Source: Pinibacter aurantiacus
Lineage (GTDB): Bacteria; Bacteroidota; Bacteroidia; Chitinophagales; Chitinophagaceae
NCBI RefSeq assembly: GCF_019130065.1
Contig: NZ_JAHSPG010000016.1
Location: 473,881 to 537,880 of the forward strand
Direction: 5' to 3'
Length of the DNA: 64,000 nucleotides
The notes under the pieces are model-generated. The model made no database searches and was not told where the DNA came from. It saw only the letters and a list, made by a program, of their open reading frames with translations. Of the stretch, positions 18,189-26,905 are shown piece by piece; the stretch's first letter is position 1; every line of letters begins with the position of its first letter. The position numbers and the translations under genes were made by a program.

Positions 18189-18267
18189 GTAGAGACAAGG
18201 CATTGCCTTGTCTTTTTTATTTGCAGACAGGTTCTATATCACAGACAAGGCAATGCCTTGTCTCTAC
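18189..18267. repeat. Perfect 25-nt inverted repeat K of palindromic arms; first arm is a terminator
   Basis: 18189-18213 and 18243-18267 are perfect reverse complements (25 of 25), starting GTAGAGACAAGG. Each arm is itself a 21-nt near-perfect palindrome (AGACAAGGCA, one central base, TGCCTTGTCT). The first arm is followed by six T and should end transcription of the Rrf2 gene. This type of GTAGAGACAAGG palindrome is known to me as a dispersed repeat in other phyla, for example cyanobacteria. Confidence 0.8.
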
Positions 18268-18399
18268 TATTTTACGCCTGCTACACTTGCAAAAGCGCTA
18301 AATCAGTATTAGTTTAGTGTATACTCAGGTACACTCGAAGAAACACAAAAAGGACATTCGATTCGGCGCACCTGATCAACACCATTTAATAAGCCATCA

Positions 18400-19185
18400 A
18401 TGAAAAAGTTGACAGAACCGGGCCGTGTTATGTACTCTATCGGCCTAATAGGTCTTTCTATTATCTGTTTTATTTCAAAGGATTTTATCGTTGGCCGCCC
18501 TCCGGCCTGGCCCGCCAGCCTTAACCTGAATCCTGCGCTGGCTTATGTTTCCGCTACTATTCTGATTATTCTATGCCTTGGCATTATTTTAAGAAAAAGT
18601 CCCGTTATTTCTGCACTATTGATTGCATTGCTTATTTTCTTTCTTACTGTTATCAGAGCATTGTTCCATTTTATGAATGACTGGGTGAATGGTTATAAAG
18701 CCATCGCACTAATGGGAGGTGCCCTGATCATTGCGGCCAGTTTTTTAGAAAACAAGCACAACATCATTCCCAACGCTTCCATGCGTGACAGCAGACGAAG
18801 AATGCTGATCATCGCTGGTACTATTCTTATTGCTCCGTTTTTAATAGCAGGTGGGTATGCGCATTTTAAGTATGCAGATTTTGTAAAAGATCTAATTCCC
18901 GCCTATATTCCCTTTCATTTGTTCTGGACGTACTTCTGCGGAGTGTGCCTTATTGCCGGGGGCATTGGCATTCTCATGCGACCCACCATACATCTCGCTT
19001 CGCTTCTTTGTGGCATCATGATCTTTGGCTGGTTTATTTTACTGCATGTGCCAAGATTTGTTTCCAATATGAACGACGCCAGCGACAGAATGGGACTTTG
19101 CGAATCATTTGCATTCGCAGGTGTTTTCTTTACACTGGCTGCAATAACGAAGAGAAGAAAGCGCATAGTCATCAACCAGGAATAA
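18400..19185 (+). CDS. DoxX-like integral membrane protein
   Basis: 261 residues with seven to eight hydrophobic segments in two similar halves, each ending in a basic loop (SMRDSRRRM; KRRKRIVI). HLFWTYFCGVCLIAGGIGIL and the following CGIMIFGWFILLHVPRFV match a group of Bacteroidota proteins usually labelled DoxX-like. No catalytic residues or transport motif are visible. It stands alone between the repeat K terminator and the four-gene operon. Role unknown. Confidence 0.65.
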   Translation: MKKLTEPGRVMYSIGLIGLSIICFISKDFIVGRPPAWPASLNLNPALAYVSATILIILCLGIILRKSPVISALLIALLIFFLTVIRALFHFMNDWVNGYKAIALMGGALIIAASFLENKHNIIPNASMRDSRRRMLIIAGTILIAPFLIAGGYAHFKYADFVKDLIPAYIPFHLFWTYFCGVCLIAGGIGILMRPTIHLASLLCGIMIFGWFILLHVPRFVSNMNDASDRMGLCESFAFAGVFFTLAAITKRRKRIVINQE

Positions 19186-19283
19186 TGTTGGTAAGTGCTG
19201 TTGCAAATAGAGATTACTTTAGTTAGTTTAGAGTAACAAACAACTCTTTCAATCTCCGGCATGTGCCATATCCTGTCCCCATA

Positions 19284-19306
19284 AAAAGCTTTATTCATAA
19301 GCTTTT
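19284..19306. terminator. Possible hairpin terminator
   Basis: AAAAGCTT and AAGCTTTT form an 8-bp stem around a 7-nt loop, about 100 nt downstream of the DoxX-like gene. Only four T follow, so termination strength is doubtful. Confidence 0.3.
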
Positions 19307-19390
19307 CCACAAGTAAAGCATGTGAACGCGATCCGTTACTGTGAGTGATATCTGGTCTCTGTAAACAAGAACGCACAACCCCAAGTAACG

Positions 19391-20953
19391 ATGTTCAACA
19401 ATGTTGCCCTTGATGTTTTTATAGGACTCGTATTCGTGTTCCTATTATACAGCTTGCTTGCTACCATTTTGCAGGAAATGATTTCTACCAAACTTGCCTT
19501 TCGTTCAAAAGTTTTGGAGAAAGCCATAATACGCATGTTGGAAGATGGCAAAGCAACGACGGCAAACGGTTTTTGGAGCAGGTTAAGGTCGTTTGCACAT
19601 TTGCTTGGCAAACCGAATTTGCTCAAAGACAAAACCATCACTCCCTGGTTTTATGCGCATCCATTGATAAGATATTTGGGAGAAGATAATTTCTACAGTA
19701 AGCCCGCGTATATTTCTCCGCAAAATTTTTCAAAAGTGATTGTTGATCTACTGAAAGGATTTGGCAAGGATGATATCAATGAAGTACAAACAATATCGGA
19801 CTCTATCAACAATGGAAAAATCTATAAACTGCCCATCAATCTTGAATCTGATAAAAAAAATCCCGCAGTAAAAGCACTTCTGTTTCAAAAACAGGACAAC
19901 GTTGTTTCTGCACTTGAAACCGTTGATATCAATATGGATACAGCGCTGTTTTTGCGCTCCCTGTGGCTGGAGTCCAACGCGGATCTTGACACATTTAAAT
20001 TAAAGCTTGAAGGTTGGTTCAATGACACAATGGATAGATGTTCGGGTTGGTATAAACGATACAACCGCGTTATCCTCTTCATTTTGGGATTGATAATGGC
20101 AATATTCTTTAATGTTGACACTATCGCTATTCATTCGATATTGGCGAAAGACAAAACGGCGAGGGATCAATTGGTGCAAATGGCCATTAGCCGGCAGCAG
20201 CAATATGGAAACATCATTAACAATTTGTACGATGATACCGCGAAGTTGCGCAAGGTGTACGCTGCGCAGAATAACGATACAACTATCAACGCAATTTATC
20301 AGCAACTCAATAATGATGCAAACACAGCAAACGAGATATTAGGATTAGGGTGGGGTTGGGGTGATACTTGTAAAATTTGCGAAGAAACGTTGACCAAAGA
20401 ATATTATCGCAAGATCGATTCGTTAAAGCTTATCGTAGATACAATTCAGACAACCCGGGTGTTGAGAGCTACATTGACAGACTCAATCGACGCATATACA
20501 ACGAAAGCTGAGAAATTGGACAGCAAAGGAAAAGGAGTTGCACAAACTATGGCCAATGCATTTCAGGTACAACAGAAAAATATAGACGCATCGTTACAAA
20601 AAATAGGCTCATCAGCCGTAGCTGAGTATACGAGAATGCAGATGTTTAGCGATCGCTGTGCTTACATACAAAATGAGCGAAAACACCATTATTTTAAAAA
20701 CAGTTCGAGGCAGCAAGGGGGATTTGTAACCATAATTGGTTGGTTGATTACTGCAGTCGCCATTTGTTTGGGTGCGCCGTTTTGGTTTGACATGCTGAAT
20801 AAGCTTATCAGCATAAGAGGAGTAGGAACGAAAGTCGATGCGGCAAGCGGCAGCGGCGATGATAGCAAAACTTCCGGCAATCAACCGGGCAACAATAATA
20901 ATGCTCCTACAATAATAGTCAACCCTAATTCAGGAGAGGAGGCCGTTGGATAA
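19391..20953 (+). CDS. Three-TM coiled-coil membrane protein of unknown function
   Basis: 520 residues; no named function recognised. Predicted membrane segments are at about 8-30 (VFIGLVFVFLLYSLLATI), 227-247 (VILFILGLIMAIFF) and 445-468 (FVTIIGWLITAVAICL). Between the second and third lies a Q/N/D-rich helical region of about 190 residues with coiled-coil character. The C-terminal tail is low-complexity (SGSGDDSKTSG, NNNN). The arrangement LYSLLATILQEM at the start and LGAPFWFDMLNKLISIRG at the end is familiar to me from conserved hypothetical proteins of several phyla. It is the first gene of a tight operon with a GH25 lysozyme (next ATG 1 nt after this stop), so it may anchor or house that enzyme. 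Confidence 0.6.
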   Translation: MFNNVALDVFIGLVFVFLLYSLLATILQEMISTKLAFRSKVLEKAIIRMLEDGKATTANGFWSRLRSFAHLLGKPNLLKDKTITPWFYAHPLIRYLGEDNFYSKPAYISPQNFSKVIVDLLKGFGKDDINEVQTISDSINNGKIYKLPINLESDKKNPAVKALLFQKQDNVVSALETVDINMDTALFLRSLWLESNADLDTFKLKLEGWFNDTMDRCSGWYKRYNRVILFILGLIMAIFFNVDTIAIHSILAKDKTARDQLVQMAISRQQQYGNIINNLYDDTAKLRKVYAAQNNDTTINAIYQQLNNDANTANEILGLGWGWGDTCKICEETLTKEYYRKIDSLKLIVDTIQTTRVLRATLTDSIDAYTTKAEKLDSKGKGVAQTMANAFQVQQKNIDASLQKIGSSAVAEYTRMQMFSDRCAYIQNERKHHYFKNSSRQQGGFVTIIGWLITAVAICLGAPFWFDMLNKLISIRGVGTKVDAASGSGDDSKTSGNQPGNNNNAPTIIVNPNSGEEAVG

Positions 20954-20954
20954 T

Positions 20955-21851
20955 ATGCTTTTACAGGTTAGCGCAAAAAAACTGAACAAACGAAGTGGTT
21001 TTCCACCGAGCCTTGCCGATAAAAACAATATAGTCGGCGTGGCTTTGCAAGGCTTTAAATTTGAAGGAGAGGAAACGGAAGATCCAGCAAATCCCGCGAT
21101 TGGCAAATGGTATAGAGACAAAGCAGGAATTTACTATTGGGCCGGTGGCGTGATAAGGCTGCCGGGCAGAGTAATTTCTAATTTTAAAAATCTGCCCATC
21201 AATCTGCCGACGGGTTTTTCATTTGGTGTAGATGTTTCCCATCATAATGATGCGCCGGATTGGGATGCTTTTAAAAAAGCTGGTTGTGAGTTTGTTTACA
21301 TCAAAACTTCAGAAGGTGTTGGCACTCCAGATATGCAGGCGGCAACGCACGCACGCAATGCAAAACTGCAAAATTTCAGGATTGGCTATTATCATTTTTG
21401 CAGGCCGGATACAAGAAATGGCGGCTCAGTAAGAAGCGATGCAACAGCAGAAGCAAATGAAGTGATCAGCAGAATTGCCACGCTCACGTCGCCAGATCTG
21501 CCACTGGTGCTCGATCTTGAAGATCAGCAAACATGGGATTCTCCTTTGGGCAAAACGGATTATTTGCTATGGGTGAATACATTTATTGAAACCATCAATG
21601 CCCATCTTACGAAAGGAGTGATGCTCTACAGTCGCAAGGAATACCTCGACAGAAAATTGCCGCCCAATCATAACCTGGGCAAATACAAACTGTGGATGTC
21701 CTATTATCCGTCAAGCCCTGATGCTACCAAAGTTCCGGTGCCAAATGGATGGAACGATTGGTCCGTTTGGCAATACACAGAACACGGCGTTGTTGGCAAT
21801 AATCCAAAAGTTGATTTGAATATTCTAAAAGATAACACGCTTTTTCTATAA
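20955..21851 (+). CDS. SH3-like domain plus GH25 lysozyme (N-acetylmuramidase)
   Basis: 298 residues from the ATG at 20955 (an alternative TTG at 20946 overlaps the previous gene). Residues about 1-70 look like a bacterial SH3 domain (KWYRDKAGIYYWAGGVI). Residues about 88-298 are a GH25 muramidase: D93 in GVDVSHHN, DLPLVLDLEDQQ with D187 and E189, and IKTSEGVGTPD, GYYHFCRP and WQYTEHG as in Cellosyl-type lysozymes. The enzyme would cleave the MurNAc-GlcNAc bond of peptidoglycan. No signal peptide is present, which is unusual for a wall hydrolase outside phages. It is followed without gap by the SH3-subtilase-like gene. Confidence 0.85.
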   Translation: MLLQVSAKKLNKRSGFPPSLADKNNIVGVALQGFKFEGEETEDPANPAIGKWYRDKAGIYYWAGGVIRLPGRVISNFKNLPINLPTGFSFGVDVSHHNDAPDWDAFKKAGCEFVYIKTSEGVGTPDMQAATHARNAKLQNFRIGYYHFCRPDTRNGGSVRSDATAEANEVISRIATLTSPDLPLVLDLEDQQTWDSPLGKTDYLLWVNTFIETINAHLTKGVMLYSRKEYLDRKLPPNHNLGKYKLWMSYYPSSPDATKVPVPNGWNDWSVWQYTEHGVVGNNPKVDLNILKDNTLFL

Positions 21852-22898
21852 ATGACACAAATGAAAGTCATAGTGCCGGTACTTAACATTCGCAAAGCGC
21901 CTGTGGAAGACTTTTCCGACAAGAGTAATGTAGTGGCGAAGCTATTTAACGGCGCGCCTTTCATAACTGTAAAAGAGAAAACAAATAAACTTGGAAAATG
22001 GTACCAGAATGAAAAAGGATATTGGGGCTGGGAAGTGGGGCTGGGCTCACCATCGGCTATAGAGAAACCTATTCCTGATTTGCAGTCTTTTTTGAATTCG
22101 TGCTTTGACGGACAAACACTCAAGTCTGAAATCAATTACGGTGCCCTGTTGGAAATGGAAGATGCTGTGAAATTAACATCCGGACAAGATGTGACCATTG
22201 GCATACTGGATCACCCCATGAGCAAGTCGATCCAATTTAATAATCCGGTCGCTGCACCTTTTCACGTAAATGACCCGCTGTTTAATTTTCACGCAAACTT
22301 CATCGCAGGAATAATTGCGGGAACTACAGGCGTGATAGGATTTGCAAATAAATGTCGGTTGGTTGAATTGCCTATATACAATGCCAGAGCGAGTTCCAGC
22401 GGTATTGATATAAATGCGGTATTGCAATTTGTTAATAGAGATGATCAACCTATGATTGTTAATATCAGCAATAAACTGGATGCACAATATAATGATACAA
22501 TAAGAAATTTCAGACCCAATAAGATTGTAGTTGCCGCTGCAGGAATTGATGAACAGTTGTGCGCCGATACAATCAGAGATCCTGCCTCACTTGATAATGT
22601 TATTGCAGTAGGTGCAATAACAAAGCCATTGAGTAATCTACCGAAGCTCAATAACAAAGTAGATTTCGTTTTGCCAAATTTCAATTTCGTATCCTATGGT
22701 AAGGCTTCCAATCTTTTTGCGCAGGAAAAAGGCGACAGCTTTGCTTGTGCAGTTGTATCCGGAATCATTGCGTTATTGATATCATCTAACAAAGTTGGAT
22801 TTGACAAAGCATCAATAAAAAATGCATTGAATGAAATTGCTTTTCCGTCTTCTGTGGAATCATTCAATAGTCTTAACGTCATTAATGTTACGTCATGA
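21852..22898 (+). CDS. SH3-like domain plus divergent subtilase (S8) domain
   Basis: 348 residues. Residues 1-62 resemble an SH3 domain (LNIRKAPVEDF, then GKWYQNEKGYWGWEVGL) and match the plan of the upstream lysozyme. Residues about 110-335 follow the subtilisin order: DVTIGILDHPM with D120, FHANFIAGIIAG with H147, and GDSFACAVVSGIIALL with S296. The spacings agree with subtilisin. Odd points: the DTG and HGTH motifs are eroded (DHP; HANF), and the oxyanion asparagine expected in VVAAAGN is isoleucine (I232). It may be a weakened protease or a pseudoenzyme. There is no signal peptide. Its stop overlaps the next start (ATGA). Confidence 0.7.
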   Translation: MTQMKVIVPVLNIRKAPVEDFSDKSNVVAKLFNGAPFITVKEKTNKLGKWYQNEKGYWGWEVGLGSPSAIEKPIPDLQSFLNSCFDGQTLKSEINYGALLEMEDAVKLTSGQDVTIGILDHPMSKSIQFNNPVAAPFHVNDPLFNFHANFIAGIIAGTTGVIGFANKCRLVELPIYNARASSSGIDINAVLQFVNRDDQPMIVNISNKLDAQYNDTIRNFRPNKIVVAAAGIDEQLCADTIRDPASLDNVIAVGAITKPLSNLPKLNNKVDFVLPNFNFVSYGKASNLFAQEKGDSFACAVVSGIIALLISSNKVGFDKASIKNALNEIAFPSSVESFNSLNVINVTS

Positions 22899-25144
22899 AA
22901 AGAATAACCTTAGCATTCCTCTTGTTTGTTCCATTTTTATTGAATGCGCAGAATGCTTACTACGATGCAATAAAGCTCAGAACGCTTTATTCAGTTGGAG
23001 ATGATAAATTAAAGATCGGCGACTCTGCGTTTATCAATATCCCTGATATTCCTGAAGTGCATCAGATATTGCAGTGGTATGTTATGCCTGAAAAAAGCCC
23101 TATCGATTCCATGGAGAAATCCTTTAGATACAATCCCTTCCTAAGGTTTGATCCAAATGCTTCCAAAGGTGCATTTACAAGTTTGGTACAATCCGGTATA
23201 GGAGCTCTTGGAAATCTTGATGTAACCAACATAGCAGACGGCCTCGCAAGATTTCTCATAAAACGGGGAAAAGAAGAACTGAATATTGCTTTTTTTGAAA
23301 GGATGAAGAAATATCTTGATGATCATGTTGAAGCGAGAACATTATTTCCGTCTACCACGGCTTTTTTAGGTAGCATCGCTTCGTATCGTTATTCGGAATT
23401 TTTGCAATCATTACGCGAAGCATTTTATAAAGATGTTAGCAACCTGATTGTGAATTTGAATTTACTGATTGATCTTCCCAAGTACCAGCAGCTTTTGAAA
23501 ACATTACCGGAGATACGTTTGGCGATACGCTCCGCGAAAATAATCAGCGCACTTTCGCAGCCTGATTCATCACTACATCCAGCGATTCTGATCAATCATT
23601 TTGCACAATTGAGCGAGTGGGGCGAAATGAACATCAATCTGCAAAGTTCATGGCTGGTGCTGGATAAAATTTCTGAAAGCGTGAGACGTGTTGAATACAC
23701 AGTGGATACGAAACGGTCATTAACTGTAAAGACAGTACCAATGACGAAAGATACATTTACGGTGAAGATGATTCAGTTGGCCCCAAATCTGTTTAAGACG
23801 GATACTACAAAGATTTCCGCAAAAGGCCTTGTAAGGGTTGACAGTGTTGTGTTGTTGAAGTATGACACTATCTATAATAAAGAGGTAGCATGGATAAGGT
23901 TCAGCGATTTTAACCAGAATATTTTAAACGACACCCTTACCTTGAGAATATACCTGGGCCTGTTGTATCAAAAGATGCAGAACATTGCTTTCCAGTACGC
24001 ACCAGGCAAGGATACCAGCGTGCAGGATTTTATGAGGGACAATGCGGATAATATTTTGAAGATTGCAGATCTCATAGAAAACTTTTTAGTGTTGGCAAAT
24101 GATGTAGAACAAACGTTGAAAGATATCAAAACAAAGAAGAGCAATCTTACCAACGATGATTATTCCACCTACATCGAAAAGGCAATCAATGTGGTAGATT
24201 ATGGCTTTAAAGTGGCCAATGTGATCAAAGAAGGAATTGCAAATGACAGGTACATTGTAATGGCACGCAATGCAAACAATTTGTACAAGAACATTTACAC
24301 AAAAAACTATAATGCAGCGGTAATGAACGCGTACCTCATTTTGCAGGAGGTGCTGGAAAAACCAAAGGAAGCAATTGCCGCAAAGGACGCTGTATTGGTC
24401 ATGGATTCAGCAAACAGAATATCGGCACCTGCAAAAACGAGCTTTGCGGCAGCAAAATCGCGGCTGGACGTTGGCAAGTTTTTTTCTCTTGATTCTATAA
24501 AAGATCGTTCCAAATTTGTTGAAGGTGCGCTGAAGTATGGAAATGTGATGGCAAGCATTGTAAAATCACAATCGCCGGAGGAAGCGCAGGCAGCAATAGA
24601 AGCGGCAGTGTTGCCTGCCGGAAGCTCGTCCATTAAAAAGAATTCTGCATGGAACATTTCCCTTAATGCTTATATAGGAGGATATTTTGGACGATCGTTT
24701 AACAGCACCGATCAAATAGACGGAAGCAATTCAAAAGTGGGAGTGACAGCGCCGGTAGGATTCGCAATAAGCAAGGGCCTCGGATTCTGGAAAGATGGGC
24801 GAACACTGGGATCCCTTAGCGCATATTTTACTGTAATCGATGTGGGCGCAATTGCTGGCTATAGACTCAATGACGACAGTACAGCACTCGAACAGAAGGT
24901 TACCTTGAATGATATTTTTGCGCCCGGTGGGTATCTTGTTTATGGAATAGGATTGCCTTTTAAAAAAGCGCCCTACATTCCTTTGTCCGTTGGATACGGC
25001 TGGCAATACGGGTGTAAGTTGTATTACAAGAATGATGAAGGAAAATTGTTGGTGTCAGATAAGTCACGCTGGAGAAGCAACTGGTTTGTAGCCATAGATA
25101 TTCCGCTGGCAAATTTCTGGACGAAGAGTTATAGGAAGAAGTGA
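22895..25144 (+). CDS. Large exported protein of unknown function
   Basis: 749 residues. A clear Sec signal peptide without lipobox (MKRITLAFLLFVPFLLNAQ). The bulk (about 60-590) is helical and resembles no family I know. The last 150 residues (from SAWNISLNAYIGGYFG) alternate aromatic and glycine-rich strands (GYRLNDDS, YIPLSVGYGWQYG, WFVAIDIPLANFW), suggesting a small outer-membrane barrel or beta domain. The gene overlaps the previous one by 4 nt, so it is the last member of the operon starting at 19391, and a terminator follows. It could be the outer-membrane component of whatever the lysozyme and subtilase-like proteins do. Function not assigned. Confidence 0.65.
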   Translation: MKRITLAFLLFVPFLLNAQNAYYDAIKLRTLYSVGDDKLKIGDSAFINIPDIPEVHQILQWYVMPEKSPIDSMEKSFRYNPFLRFDPNASKGAFTSLVQSGIGALGNLDVTNIADGLARFLIKRGKEELNIAFFERMKKYLDDHVEARTLFPSTTAFLGSIASYRYSEFLQSLREAFYKDVSNLIVNLNLLIDLPKYQQLLKTLPEIRLAIRSAKIISALSQPDSSLHPAILINHFAQLSEWGEMNINLQSSWLVLDKISESVRRVEYTVDTKRSLTVKTVPMTKDTFTVKMIQLAPNLFKTDTTKISAKGLVRVDSVVLLKYDTIYNKEVAWIRFSDFNQNILNDTLTLRIYLGLLYQKMQNIAFQYAPGKDTSVQDFMRDNADNILKIADLIENFLVLANDVEQTLKDIKTKKSNLTNDDYSTYIEKAINVVDYGFKVANVIKEGIANDRYIVMARNANNLYKNIYTKNYNAAVMNAYLILQEVLEKPKEAIAAKDAVLVMDSANRISAPAKTSFAAAKSRLDVGKFFSLDSIKDRSKFVEGALKYGNVMASIVKSQSPEEAQAAIEAAVLPAGSSSIKKNSAWNISLNAYIGGYFGRSFNSTDQIDGSNSKVGVTAPVGFAISKGLGFWKDGRTLGSLSAYFTVIDVGAIAGYRLNDDSTALEQKVTLNDIFAPGGYLVYGIGLPFKKAPYIPLSVGYGWQYGCKLYYKNDEGKLLVSDKSRWRSNWFVAIDIPLANFWTKSYRKK

Positions 25145-25175
25145 TGAGTTTTGAGAATGAGTGTTTCTATCCAGG

Positions 25176-25208
25176 AAAAGCGTGCAAAAAATATTGCCCG
25201 CTTTTTTT
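25176..25208 (+). terminator. Rho-independent terminator of the four-gene operon
   Basis: AAAAGCG and CGCTTTT with an inner GCA/TGC pair, one mismatch between, followed by seven T. It lies 31 nt past the stop. Confidence 0.75.
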
Positions 25209-25293
25209 AAAGGATAAGGTGAAGGTTTTTAGAATCGCAGCGAAACACTATATTAAAACAGTGCATTTTGATACGATTAGTTTGCACAGTTTA

Positions 25294-26352
25294 TTAATTT
25301 TTTGAGGCTACAGATTTTGGACTCACTCCATAGTGTTTTTTAAACGCCTGTGAAAAATGACTTGTCGATTTAAATCCAAGTTCATAAGCCACATCACTTA
25401 TTGGAATCGGACAATCTTCCAGTATAGACCGGGCTTTTTCCATTTTCACATCCAGGTAATATTGGTAAGTCGTTGTTCCGACAATCTCTTTGAATTTTGT
25501 TTTAAGTTTCGTTTTGCTCATCGCAGCGTTTTTTGCAAGCTCATCTAATGACATTGGTTCGCTGCCAGCATTTTCATCAATTATTTTCTTTATTTCAAGG
25601 ATCCTGCTGGCATCACAATGGCGACCAGAAGTTTCATCTCTGCTGCTTTTATTAGCGACACGTTTTATGAACAGCGCGAAAATTTTTAGGATATTCACTT
25701 TTAACAGAAACATTTCTGAAATAGAGCTTTTTTTGTCAAAATTTAAAATCTCCTGCACCAGTTCATATTTTAATCGTCCTATCCCGGTTTGTAAACTACG
25801 GGATATGAAATGCTTTTGCTCAGTGAGATGCCTCATTGTTATAGTGTCGTTCAGGTGGCACAGATTCTTGCCATTTTCAATAGATGACTTCTGCGCCGTT
25901 TCTTCCCCTAATGCTTCCTGCAGAAACTCATTTGACATATAGATAATAATTGCCTGGAAGGTTTGTCCCTTTTCAATTTTAAAGGAAGAAGACAGATCAG
26001 AGGCGGACCAAAATATACTCGAGTTTACCGTGCCACCAATTTTTGACTCCTTGCCTTCTGCAAAATGAGATATTTCAGAAGGACTGCAGTTGATATGCAT
26101 TGAATAGTACCTGGAATCCTCTGTTGCAGTTCGTTCGATCCACAAAGGCGTATTAAACGCGAGATTAAAAATACACAAGTCAAGACGCTCAGATAGTTGG
26201 TGATAAGAGCATGTGCCTCTTGCAATATTTTCAGGAAAGATAACTTTGTTGTCCCTGAGTTCAATCTTGCCAGGTAACTTTGCATTCATGTCTTTCACCA
26301 TGTCAACCAACCATTGGTTGCCAATTCCTTCTTTCTTAAACAGTACTTTCAT
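25294..26352 (-). CDS. AraC family transcriptional regulator (paralogue 1)
   Basis: 352 residues. The C-terminal AraC domain has LAKNAAMSKTKLKTKFKEIV as first HTH and ISDVAYELGFKSTSHFSQAF as second, ending HYGVSPKSV. The N-terminal 200 residues are a sensor-like region without known motif but are clearly homologous to the next gene (for example MHINCSPSEISHF here, MHINCSPAQLSHF there). Convergent with the unknown operon. A TAATTTTG promoter element lies upstream. No metabolic gene is adjacent, so the regulon is unknown. Confidence 0.88.
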   Translation of the reverse strand: MKVLFKKEGIGNQWLVDMVKDMNAKLPGKIELRDNKVIFPENIARGTCSYHQLSERLDLCIFNLAFNTPLWIERTATEDSRYYSMHINCSPSEISHFAEGKESKIGGTVNSSIFWSASDLSSSFKIEKGQTFQAIIIYMSNEFLQEALGEETAQKSSIENGKNLCHLNDTITMRHLTEQKHFISRSLQTGIGRLKYELVQEILNFDKKSSISEMFLLKVNILKIFALFIKRVANKSSRDETSGRHCDASRILEIKKIIDENAGSEPMSLDELAKNAAMSKTKLKTKFKEIVGTTTYQYYLDVKMEKARSILEDCPIPISDVAYELGFKSTSHFSQAFKKHYGVSPKSVASKN

Positions 26353-26436
26353 ATATCGGATATTAATAGGATTAATTTTTTGGCTATCCCCATAAGCACT
26401 CTTGCTCCGGAATGCCTTACATCAAGTTTACAGATG

Positions 26437-26467
26437 CAAAATTATTTTAACCTAATCCACTAGGGTT
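26437..26467 (-). promoter_or_regulatory. Promoter and dyad upstream of AraC paralogue 1
   Basis: On the minus strand TAATTTTG (plus 26437-26444) matches TAnnTTTG fully. Just upstream an imperfect dyad, AACCTA and TAGGGTT (plus 26449-26467), covers the -33 region and may be an autoregulatory operator. Confidence 0.4.
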
Positions 26468-26613
26468 TACTAATGAGGCATTCGATTTTAATGAAAGGGC
26501 AGGCATAGAAATTTGGGGACGGGGTATGTTTTACAGCGGTTACAAAAAAAGAATCTAATTGCATCACTTTCAATTTATTGTCATTACTCGTCATTGACCT
26601 TAAGGTTAACTAG

Positions 26614-26793
26614 TGTCTTTTTCTTTTGTATTTTTTTAACTTAACGCCAGAAGACGCGTTGTGGGAGCTGGGTATTTATCGACAGGCATATCAGCTGGTT
26701 TATTTTAAAAAAGTTCCAGAAGCGCAATATGTGGAGACGGAGTTACATGGCATAGCAACGGGCTATACCTCGATAGTAAATTATGTCGGATAG
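26614..26793 (+). pseudogene. Possible gene remnant or very short gene, unrecognised
   Basis: An open frame of 59 codons ending in TAG at 26791, with no ATG; the first possible start is TTG at 26626. The predicted text from 26641 (LTPEDALWELGIYRQAYQ, then YVETELHGIATGYTSIVNYV) has a protein-like composition and is followed by a terminator, so it could be the 3' remnant of a lost gene. The rest of the 553-nt gap 26353-26905 contains the promoter of the AraC gene and a 10-nt palindrome ACCTTAAGGT (26597-26606). Confidence 0.25.
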
Positions 26794-26806
26794 GTATTAA
26801 CAAATT

Positions 26807-26835
26807 AAAAAAGCGTGCATTTTGCACGCTTTTTT
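26807..26835. terminator. Symmetric Rho-independent terminator
   Basis: AAAAAAGCGTGCA, TTT, TGCACGCTTTTTT: a perfect stem with a T-run on both strands. It can end transcription of the AraC gene at 26906 (minus) and of the remnant (plus). Confidence 0.85.
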
Positions 26836-26905
26836 AGTTTGAGGACTCTCTTAGTCACAAATTTGAATGATTTCTTTTCGAGGCAACCAATGTAATTTTG
26901 AATGT

